From Turbatrix aceti (lineage: Eukaryota; Nematoda; Chromadorea; Rhabditida; Panagrolaimidae), in NCBI GenBank assembly GCA_963969345.1, contig OZ017767.1:12139148-12203147 (forward strand): a stretch of 64,000 nt of DNA, written 5' to 3'. This document shows, piece after piece, positions 58,001-64,000 of this stretch. Within the stretch, counting starts at the first letter, position 1; each line of letters starts with the position of its first letter. Under the pieces are notes generated by a model, which was given only the letters and a program-made list of their open reading frames with translations, ran no database searches and had not been told where the DNA came from. A program made the position numbers and the translations under genes.

Positions 58001-59126
58001 CTAGCACGGGCCGTCACATTGTGTGCATCGAGTCTGACACGCTTCTCCTTTGGGATCTTAAAACGCAATCGGTTCGTCTCCGACTTCCGTCAACAGGTGT
58101 GTACCAGCTGGTCTGGATTTGTGACGAGACTATGATTGGTGTGCTATACAAGCACCTTGACACTCCTGAGCAAAAAGTGGCTCGTTTTACGGTCTACATG
58201 CTAGATTCTCTCACCGTTCATTATTCATATGAGTTTCCCTGTCGCGTTTTCCGAGAGATTGCAGTGCTTCGGGATACTGAAAATGTAGTTGCGAGTGTGC
58301 TTTACAAAGGCAACGACAGCCTAAACTTTATCAACATTCCAGAGAAGGTTGTTAAGCACAAATGGCGTCCTAAAAACGCTAAAAACCAGAAAAGAAAAGT
58401 TCTGGTTCATAAGTTGATTCCAATGCCACATAATAGCAACCAGCTTATTGTTATGGAAAACGACAGCAAGGGAGCAGTGTGGGACCTAAAGCAGCTGAGG
58501 TTCCTACGGACGTTGCCGACGTTTAGCGGGATTGTGACAACGGATGGAAAGCTCGGTCTGCATGCCCCCAACCGAGGTGGGCTTCACGTAAGGCTTTATA
58601 TTTTCTACATAGGGGAAACTTTTTTTGTGCCCTACAGATCATCGACATGAAAACCGGAAATATCCTTCGAACGCTCATTGGCAACGTGACTGAAGGCGTC
58701 AACGACGTTCGAGCTGAATTCACGCCAACTGGCAAACACGTTTTGTACTATCACAACGGCTATCAGACCCTCCGGGCTTACAGAGTATCCGATGGGGCGC
58801 TTATTGGCACATTCCGGCCTCATGCGCAGATAACAACCTGGACATGCGATAACAAGGGCGAAAAAGTTTGCATTGGGGGACAGGATGGATCGCTTTTGGT
58901 TACTGTACTCCTGGATAGGGTAACCAATGCGAACGCACTTCACACGCTGGCTATTCTTCCAACGAGGAGGTACCTAGCCGAGCACCTGGGCATTCCGGAT
59001 GATGAGCTGGATAACGACGAGAATATGGATATTCGAAATCTGGGAATTATTACAAAAGCTGTGGCCAAGTTTAAGCAGTCAATTGGCAAGAAAACAAAAT
59101 CATCTGTTGTTTGTTCTATTTCGTGA
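49047..59126 (+). CDS. DUF4062-like/NACHT/WD40 STAND ATPase (NWD1/TEP1-like)
   Basis: Large signalling ATPase. Twelve exons: 49047-49382, 49573-50094, 50177-50321, 50365-50507, 51011-51640, 51704-52854, 52905-53481, 53535-53748, 57122-57312, 57381-57820, 57933-58587, 58638-59126; about 1830 residues with continuous frame. After a Ser-rich N-terminus comes a DUF4062-like domain (KLVRVFTSSTFTDTTLERNA, VVDMRWGVRDEATDD), as in NPHP3, TEP1 and NWD1. The NACHT-type NTPase has Walker A YGENGCGKTS and Walker B LVMILDSLDQLS; a winged-helix/helical region follows, then WD40-type repeats (QLIVWDIHSGD, RSIKIWNMEN, DTLLLWDLKT). Such STAND proteins oligomerise on ligand binding. The ends of exon 1 (GCT|GTGGGT) and exon 9 (GAT|GTACGG) are the least certain junctions. 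The 3.4-kb intron 8 holds another gene and three mobile-element insertions. Confidence 0.9.
53964..55017. mobile_element. hAT-like element with CCCGAACCCGAA repeats
   Basis: A 1054-bp insertion in intron 8 of the NACHT-WD40 gene. Ends are CAGTGTTGTCGGGTT...AACCCGACAACACTG, flanked by the 8-bp duplication GTTGTCCA (53956-53963 and 55018-55025). Two blocks (53975-54305 and 54680-55010) consist of repeated CCCGAA hexamers and TTCGGGTWACCCGA palindromes. A 365-bp unique, GC-moderate core lies between them. An internal AGTGTTGTCGGGTT at 54671 suggests one copy inserted next to or into another. Confidence 0.85.
55222..56298 (+). CDS. orphan protein with BEN-like C-terminal region, nested in an intron
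   Basis: Intronless 358-residue gene lying entirely within intron 8 of the NACHT-WD40 gene, on the same strand. The start follows an AAACAG acceptor-like site by about a dozen bases. A His-rich N-terminus (VTHVHHHHIHIAYDG) and an acidic, Ser/Thr/Pro-rich middle precede a C-terminal region of about 190 residues. That region parallels the protein at 19011-20066 (hydrophobic strand with VVPLY, LVNLDEIY, HRILAGLKLCSATNYGKVLG, basic RKNLL linker, AFEFLIDYF, FWKQAVRNNFNVAV). The pattern resembles a BEN DNA-binding domain, but this is inference. Codon use is clean and there is no frameshift. The stop lies only 6 bp before a candidate LTR, so retroposition of the gene is conceivable. Confidence 0.75.
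   Translation: MTNNVVQVTHVHHHHIHIAYDGKPANAESEIIKSIIQGCVTSGGPSITINLTPSVETSFLTAPAPQEVKEKDVVPSPESPTTGLLYEDYEYEEPGLSTTATNSSNTPIPTSEFGSDEVKPDLQTTKRNASTVSDAPGVKKSRILVSESRNFKDYPPPPSGKVPRSIYTYIRSPRILDPYNGFLHILQNGVVVPLYTLTDQEQRKKFEASISTICDHPLAKLVNLDEIYRRDGHRILAGLKLCSATNYGKVLGNCIYTSEVLDVAYLPDFTQARVRSKGSVNPRKNLLNAEAVSAFEFLIDYFAVHVVKDEALIFWKQAVRNNFNVAVDKRAHLSKELKVQTPYVNFVRPFNMTNSFTN
56305..56987 (+). mobile_element. candidate solo LTR, split by a MITE
   Basis: After removal of the MITE and its duplication, a 278-bp unit remains. It begins TGTCAT (56305) and ends ATGACA (56987), and contains a TATAAAAGG box at 56805 and an AATAAA signal at 56885. This is the TG...CA, TATA and poly(A) layout of an LTR. 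No target duplication is visible at the ends and no second LTR or internal coding region is present, so this is tentative. Confidence 0.45.
56362..56758. mobile_element. hAT-like MITE, family CAGTGTTCCGCT with GAGTC repeats
   Basis: A 397-bp element with ends CAGTGTTCCGCT...AGCGGAACACTG and the 8-bp duplication TTAACAAC (56354-56361 and 56759-56766). Sub-terminal regions are arrays of GAGTC/GACTC motifs (GAGTCGAGAGTC); the core is AT-rich. It is inserted in the candidate LTR. Confidence 0.85.
56988..57121. other. 3' end of intron 8
   Basis: AT-rich intron sequence leading to the acceptor TCTAATTGCAG at 57121. Nothing else is seen. Confidence 0.4.
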
Positions 59127-59256
59127 ATTTTACTATGATTTAAATTTTTACGTTGTGGTTTAAAAAAAGTCAACTGGAAACTTTATTTTTTATTGGCAAC
59201 AATTTGTAACATTAACAATAAAAAAATCATGTTATCGGGACATCAGGCCGTGATGA

Positions 59257-59415
59257 TTATTGCTTACCAGTAGGTGCTGCAGCGGCGGTTTCACCTGTTA
59301 GATTGGCCGCAATCGAGTCGCCTTCAGCGAGATTGGTGTATGCCTTAGCAGTTTCACCGGCAAGAGCAAAAACAATAATAGCGAAGACAAAGAGGAAGAT
59401 GCTGTAGAAGTTCAT
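59257..59415 (-). CDS. small secreted Ala/Thr-rich peptide, family A (A3)
   Basis: Intronless 52-residue frame from ATG 59415. The signal peptide MNFYSIFLFVFAIIVFALAG aligns with those at 26880 and 62595 (MNF-aromatic, VF, A-F/Y-AG). The mature part (GETAKAYTNLAEGDSIAANL then TGETAAAAPTGKQ) has no Cys and is less Ser-rich than its relatives. An AT-rich TATA-like stretch (TATTTATAC, 59463-59471) lies about 50 bp upstream. It converges closely on the end of the NACHT-WD40 gene. Its membership of family A rests mainly on the signal peptide and size. Confidence 0.6.
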   Translation of the reverse strand: MNFYSIFLFVFAIIVFALAGETAKAYTNLAEGDSIAANLTGETAAAAPTGKQ

Positions 59416-59700
59416 AGCGCTTGTTGACAACAAATTTGTGGTTTTAATGTTGTCGATTGGCGTATAAATACGACTCCAGAAGTTGACCCAAACAAAAATA
59501 TTGTTTACAAAAAATGTGGGAGATCCGGTTACTATTTGTTCGATTACGTTCGGCAGAGTTCGGCGCAACCTTGATTCTGAGATATTTTTGTCATGACAAC
59601 TCAAAGAACAGGTTGTGCAGAAAAACTGTTTTTATGCATAATTGCTGTATTTTTACTACATACTTTGAGGTGTCTAAATTTTTCTTGTAATGTAGACCAT

Positions 59701-60374
59701 CTTTGATCCCCCTCCGTTTACATTACAGGGGGGATTTACGGAGAGCAAATTTTTGTTTACGGGGAATAGGAGATTTTTTAAAAATGAAAATGGATTAAAA
59801 TAGGCAATTTACAGGGGTTTTTAGCAGTGAAACTTAGAAATTTACACCAAAGGCTTTGTTTCATTACTAATTTTCACTATTTAGTCGTGTTTTTCTTTTA
59901 ATTTTTGTCTTTTTTTTCAATAATGGCGCCCCATCGGATGCACAATGGGGGAACGGGGGTTCCCGCCCCCCCCCCCCCGTTCCCCGCTGAGCCCCCGGGG
60001 GAATTCCCCGCGAGGATCCCCCCGTATTCCCCCTCGCAACGATCCATTCCCCGTTCCACTCCCCGTGAAAAATCTCTCCCCGTATAAGTTCTAATTCAAA
60101 ATTTTTACGCCGTTTTTGAAAAAAAATGACAAAAATTGAAGGAAGAACACGACTAAATTGTAAAAAATAGCAATGAGAAAGCCTTTGATGTAAACGTCCA
60201 AGTTTCACTGCTAAAAACCCCTGTAAATTGCATATTTTAGTCAATGTTGATTTTTTTAAATCCCCTACTCCCCGTATACAAAAATTTGCCCTCCGTGAAA
60301 TTCCCCGTTCTACTCCCCGTGAAGATCTCCTCCCCGTAAATTCCCCCCGTAATGTAAACGGGGAGGAGAGGGGA
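59701..60374. mobile_element. fold-back element with GTTTACATTA-containing arms
   Basis: A 670-bp inverted repeat. The left arm (about 59712-59930) and right arm (about 60095-60363) pair over their length. Markers on both arms are CCGTTTACATTAC near the tips, GCAAATTTTTGT, TTACAGGGGTTTTTAGCAGT and TTAGTCGTGTT. The right tip reads TAGGGTTCCCC, like hAT ends; the left tip is worn. The centre is rich in CCCC(G/C) runs. No target duplication is clear. Confidence 0.7.
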
Positions 60375-60515
60375 ACCCTAATGCACATCACTTTTTATAC
60401 AAAATAAATTTATTTCAAATAAACATTTATATATTTCAGTTAAAAAAATAACAATACAAGCATGCAGCTTGTTGTGAATCATTTGAAGTTCAAATCTTTT
60501 TCTAAGGTTTAGCGC

Positions 60516-60745
60516 TTAACCATTCTGATCAGCATTGATTTCAGCATCACCGGTGACACCGGAGGAACTGCCGGGATAGTACGGCCGTTGGAATTGACCT
60601 AAAAATTAATTTTATTTATCATTAGACCAAATGAATTCTTACCTTGAGCGGCTTGGGAATTCCCTGCTTGGTAACCATTTCCAATTTGAGCTGCTGCGAG
60701 GGAAAGTAGAGCAAGGAGGAGAATAATGATGAATTTTGACTGCAT
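60516..60745 (-). CDS. small secreted peptide, family B (B1)
   Basis: Two exons (60745-60643 and 60598-60516) give 61 residues. Signal peptide MQSKFIIILLLALLSLAAAQ; mature part IGNGYQAGNSQAAQGQFQRP followed by the motif YYPGSSSGVTGDAEINADQN at the C-terminus. That motif recurs in the divergent gene at 61629 as YYAGSSAGITGDAEINAQQG. There is no Cys. The two genes share promoter sequence (GCACTATAAA, GAATTC, TCAATCAA) and are arranged head to head. Not a family known to me; a secreted bioactive or matrix peptide is possible. Confidence 0.8.
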
Positions 60746-60792
60746 GTCTTCGGAAACTTACTTGATTGAGAAACAACGAATTCTGCATTGCA

Positions 60793-60798
60793 TTTATA
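60793..60798 (-). promoter_or_regulatory. TATA box of peptide gene B1
   Basis: On the minus strand GCACTATAAATG, 53 bp upstream of ATG 60745. The same GCACTATAAA stands before the divergent partner gene. Confidence 0.6.
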
Positions 60799-61165
60799 GT
60801 GCATTTTTGACACCTTTTGCAAACACATGTTCAACGAACTTTAAGAACACGAACAATATTGGTGACGAATTAATGATGCAGGGTACATATAAGTCAGGTG
60901 TCTTTTGTTTTATAAAATGTGGTTTCTAAAAGTTGATTTGCACATTAGAAATGAAGCGGAACCGTACGTGACAGTTAACCGCAAACAAGTAATACGTGTC
61001 TTTTTTGCTTGCAAATAAGCAAATAAAAAAAAATAAAAAAAGTAAACAGGATAAAATACAAAAGAAACTAAAACGCCAAAATAAACGTTATCGCTCAATT
61101 AAATTCAGCACAGTAGCTACTCTTTGGCTCAGTAGGTTGATGCTGAATGTACTCATTCTTTATAC
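60799..61165. other. spacer between divergent peptide genes
   Basis: AT-rich. It includes a Lys-rich pseudo-frame at 60996-61223 and leads into the retroposon at 61166. No gene is seen. Confidence 0.4.
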
Positions 61166-61290
61166 TTTACTTTACTTTACTTTATTACTCTTACTCGTGC
61201 ATAATTACTCATTACAAAATTAAAGAGACAGTGATGAGTATCGAGATTGCACGAAGAGGGCGCCGTCAATCGCAGCTACCTGCGTCACGT
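61166..61290 (-). mobile_element. short retroposon (SINE-like or LINE 3' fragment), copy 2
   Basis: A 125-bp unit nearly identical to 37543-37679 but shorter at the head end. It carries the same (AAAGT)n tail (minus strand) and is flanked by the 11-bp direct repeat ATTCTTTATAC (61155-61165 and 61291-61301). It sits between the divergent peptide genes. Confidence 0.8.
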
Positions 61291-61562
61291 ATTCTTTATA
61301 CATTTTGGTTTAATAAAAACAATAAAAGCCTACTGGTTTACGGTCATCTAGTTAACCAACAACAAGAACTGATCAAACCTTGATGTACTCAATCAAAAAT
61401 ATCAAAATAGATTTTTTCGTGATTTGCAAAGTTTCTTTTTGTTTTCCATGAAACAAAAGATGCATGATTTTTTCGTACTCTTAAACGTCAATTCGTCACC
61501 ACTATTGTTGATTATCCTTATAGGTTAGTGAACAGGTGTTTGAAAAAGTTTAAAAAAAGCAC

Positions 61563-61570
61563 TATAAAAA
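61563..61570 (+). promoter_or_regulatory. TATA box of peptide gene B2
   Basis: GCACTATAAAAA 66 bp upstream of ATG 61629. The GCACTATAAA core is shared with the B1 promoter. Confidence 0.65.
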
Positions 61571-61628
61571 CAGATGAATTCATTGTTTTTCAATCAAAAA
61601 CAACTGAATCCAGTAATTTTTTGAAGAC

Positions 61629-61970
61629 ATGCATTCAAAGTTTATCATCCTTTTCCTGCTTGCTTTGCTTTCCATGGCAGTCGCACAGATCGACGGTGGT
61701 TTCCAACAAGGAGGCTTTGCTAACCAAGGTAAGAATGTTCAAATGATTCTCAAAGTATACATATATATTTTTAGCCCAACCTGTTCAGCAACCTGCGCAG
61801 GGGCAGCAATATTATGCTGCACAAGGTAAAAATATTTTTATGATTGACATAATATATTTTACATATTTTTAGCTCAACCGGGCCAACAACCTGCACCGGG
61901 CCAATATTATGCCGGCAGCTCTGCTGGAATCACCGGTGACGCTGAAATCAACGCTCAACAGGGTCTGTAA
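61629..61970 (+). CDS. small secreted peptide, family B (B2), with duplicated exon
   Basis: Three exons (61629-61728, 61775-61825, 61873-61970), all introns phase 1, 82 residues. The signal peptide MHSKFIILFLLALLSMAVAQ is followed by IDGGFQQGGFANQG. Exon 2 encodes AQPVQQPAQGQQYYAAQ and exon 3 starts with the related AQPGQQPAPGQYYAG, so exon 2 looks like an internal duplication. The C-terminus is SSAGITGDAEINAQQGL, matching B1. The mature peptide is Gln/Gly/Ala-rich, without Cys or obvious dibasic processing sites. Confidence 0.82.
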
Positions 61971-62424
61971 TGTTTTTTGCCGGAAACTATGAAAAACGTT
62001 GATCTAAACTTCAAATGATTCACAACAAGCTTATGTACATGCTTGTATAGTTGCTAAACATTTAATCATAATTATATAAATGCGTATGTGAAATAAATTT
62101 TTTTCTAACAGTCACTGTTCACAGTCCATATTTTAAAACAGGTGCCAAGGACAAATTTAAATTGAAAGTAATAAGTCAGCATCCAGATCGATCTGGTACC
62201 AAGCAATCGTTGAGGCCTTGGACATTTTTTCACCGATTTTCGTTAACTCAAACGTGTAATACCCGTAATTCATTACGACATACTTTATAATGCATCATTA
62301 TTAAAAAATCAATCAATATTCAAAAACATTCAACGGCATCAAAATTAACTCATCAAGGGTTCAAAAAATATTATTTTTTGTAGTTGAAGAAACGGGCGAT
62401 GTATGCACAGTTTTCACAGTTGAG
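61971..62424. other. spacer between peptide genes B2 and A2
   Basis: AT-rich 454 bp with an AATAAA signal at about 62091 for B2. No other gene is seen. Confidence 0.4.
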
Positions 62425-62595
62425 CTAAGTGGAGCTAGATGCCTGAGCTCTTCCAGCAGCTCCATGGCCGCTTATGCTTGCAGAAGCCGACTTTTGGGCC
62501 TCTTGAGGTCCACCTGAGCTCGAAGCCAAAGCTTCACCTGCGAAGGCCATGGCAATAGCAATGAAAACAAGGAAGATAACATAGAAGAAATTCAT
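62425..62595 (-). CDS. small secreted Ser/Gly/Ala-rich peptide, family A (A2)
   Basis: Intronless 56-residue frame from ATG 62595. Signal peptide MNFFYVIFLVFIAIAMAFAG; mature EALASSSGGPQEAQKSASAS then ISGHGAAGRAQASSST. It is close in layout to A1 at 26880: both have ASSSG, a QEAQK/QGAK segment and a final Ser-rich tail. The 35 bp before the ATG (including CCAGGTCA-TCAACGAC) and a block 240 bp upstream are also conserved. No Cys, so not a defensin-type fold. Confidence 0.75.
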   Translation of the reverse strand: MNFFYVIFLVFIAIAMAFAGEALASSSGGPQEAQKSASASISGHGAAGRAQASSST

Positions 62596-62646
62596 AACTA
62601 CTATACGTCGTTGATTGACCTGGGGTTTTCTCTACCACCGATGGTA

Positions 62647-62654
62647 CTTTTATA
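62647..62654 (-). promoter_or_regulatory. TATA box of peptide gene A2
   Basis: On the minus strand AGTATAAAAG, 59 bp upstream of ATG 62595, paralleling AGTATAAAAT before A1. Confidence 0.6.
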
Positions 62655-62776
62655 CTTCTCCCGAAAAGTGTTTACGCTATATAGAAAGGCATTTTTACAA
62701 ATCCAGTTTCAGGACAGCATGTTTTCTTGAGTCCGATTGTGACTCTAGCATGAAACTGTTAGTTTCTTCTACATTC

Positions 62777-62835
62777 TGCAAATTCTTGAACATTAAAGAT
62801 CAAGGTTTTCCTTAAGTGTTTTTTCCAAGAAGGGG
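62777..62835 (-). promoter_or_regulatory. conserved upstream block of peptide gene A2
   Basis: Minus-strand counterpart of 26552-26608. Both contain CCCTTCTTGGAAAAA, GGAAA-CCTTGA and CTTTAATGTTCA in the same order. Confidence 0.5.
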
Positions 62836-63493
62836 GATGACTTGTTTTGAGCTTTCAAATTCATTTTCGTTAAACATCTGTGTTTTTTTACAGACGTTTA
62901 GTTTAAATTTTTTCCGATAAAACGTATCAGAGAAATAAAAATTTGTTTTTTTAACAAAAAATTATAAAAAAACAGATACGTTGTTAATTTTTTTAATTTG
63001 TTGAAAGACTAACACAGATATGTATTTTTGCCAACAGGAATACCACTGCACACCCAATCTTGGTCAATTCGCGCACGTTAAGTGCATTTGTTTTTAGCCA
63101 GTTCCTGCTGCGTTTTCAAACATCTATTCACTGACCAAAATAACAAACTACTGATGAACATTATGCTATTATGTAAAGTAAACCATCACCTGTTTTCTGT
63201 TCTATGAAATATGAACTGGTACTTTGAACGTACTCCGATCTTTAAATTTGAAATTTTTCACCATCTATTGTTGTGTCTTGCAAATTGTTCTTAAAGCATA
63301 ATTATGCATCAATTACTGAAAATGCTCAGTATAAAACTTCGATAAATATTTTATTAACAGTCGAACTACAACCAACTTGGTACATTTACAACTGCTTATT
63401 AACAATAACAGCCCTTGATATTTGAACAATGCATTCACTGAGAACAGTACTGTTTAAAAACCTTGATAGAATAAAAAGCGCAAAAAAAACAAC
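62836..63493. other. intergenic
   Basis: AT-rich 660 bp between peptide gene A2 and the 3' end of the nuclear receptor gene. No gene is seen. Confidence 0.4.
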
Positions 63494-63997
63494 TCAATTT
63501 CTAGATTTTGTAATTTCTTCTATGAGTCCACGGGGCGGAGGCGAAGGTACGTGTTTTTTGGCTTTCATTTTCTTCAAAAAATTTTGACTAGCAATCTGAA
63601 TAAACATGTGCAAGTCGCGATGACGCTCGGCAAAATGTGTCATAGCTTCGTAGATTCCCATGATGTGTCCAAACCGAACTGCACCGGGAGCTTCGCCGAG
63701 TTTTGCCTGCAGGTGACAAAGTAGTGATGCCACGTACCGATCTTGTTCTTTTTGTAGTATTTTTCTTGATCTGCTTTGGAGTTTTGAAACTGATGAATCA
63801 CACATGATGACAGCCTTGAGCAAAACGTATTCCTCTTTGGTAATTGAATTACGCTTCAAGGGTTCAAGTGCTCTGACAAAAATTTCTATTTCAGGATTAA
63901 CCGGATTCTTTGATATCCTTATAGGTTCCATGCCGTCTGGCATGACAAGTGTTGAAGCATTTTTCACGTAGCTATAATAGGTCTGCATAAAAGTCAT
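63494..63997 (-). CDS. nuclear hormone receptor, C-terminal ligand-binding domain (runs off right edge)
   Basis: A 167-codon open frame on the minus strand with the helix pattern of a nematode nuclear-receptor ligand-binding domain. Helices 7-9 read EEYVLLKAVIMCDSSVSKLQ...SRKILQKEQDRYVASLLCHL; then comes RFGHIMGIYEAMTHFAER (H10), and the terminal helix region ends LIEEITKSRN. The N-terminal zinc fingers would lie beyond base 64000. A TTTTATGCAG acceptor near 63985 may be the exon boundary, so the apparent Met start is probably intronic. This is a ligand-regulated transcription factor of the expanded worm NHR set. Confidence 0.75.
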   Translation of the reverse strand: MTFMQTYYSYVKNASTLVMPDGMEPIRISKNPVNPEIEIFVRALEPLKRNSITKEEYVLLKAVIMCDSSVSKLQSRSRKILQKEQDRYVASLLCHLQAKLGEAPGAVRFGHIMGIYEAMTHFAERHRDLHMFIQIASQNFLKKMKAKKHVPSPPPRGLIEEITKSRN

Positions 63998-64000
63998 ATT

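Overview
The window reads as nuclear DNA of a nematode. Real genes are split by short AT-rich introns with acceptors of the TTTTCAG or TTTTTAG type. The gene content is typical of worms: a THIK-type two-pore K+ channel, a serpentine chemoreceptor, an acylation-type globin, a nuclear hormone receptor, an SLC17-like transporter and a flavin monooxygenase. I cannot name the species. Coding stretches are GC-moderate and stand out against very AT-rich intergenic DNA.

Layout. 0-5 kb: 5' part of a WDR74/NSA1 ribosome-biogenesis gene (minus, runs off the left edge) and a THIK-like K2P channel (minus). 5-19 kb: gene-poor DNA rich in repeats, including two adjacent long palindromes (14.8-18.2 kb) and several short elements flanked by perfect 8-bp target duplications. 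19-29 kb: a BEN-like orphan gene, a flavin monooxygenase, the spliceosomal WD40 protein PLRG1, two small single-pass membrane proteins, a small secreted Ser/Gly/Ala-rich peptide and a Cys-containing secreted orphan. 29-39 kb: essentially gene-free, with MITE-like and retroposon-like insertions. 39-49 kb: globin, SLC17-like transporter, a coiled-coil protein and a chemoreceptor. 49-59 kb: one 12-exon gene for a DUF4062-like/NACHT/WD40 STAND protein. Its 3.4-kb intron 8 contains a complete second BEN-like gene, a GGGTTACCCGACCCGAA-type element, and a candidate solo LTR that itself carries a MITE. 59-63 kb: a cluster of tiny secreted-peptide genes from two families. The window ends in a nuclear receptor ligand-binding domain (minus, runs off the right edge).

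The most unusual content is (1) the pair of related long palindromes; (2) the two families of small secreted peptides with conserved promoter blocks and TATA boxes; (3) the pair of orphan BEN-like proteins, one nested in an intron; (4) at least six hAT-like non-autonomous insertions, each with a directly readable 8-bp duplication; and (5) a globin whose aligned proximal-histidine position reads Tyr. Exon boundaries were worked out by hand from splice signals and reading-frame continuity. The genes probably act independently: no operon logic is evident beyond the divergent and clustered peptide genes.
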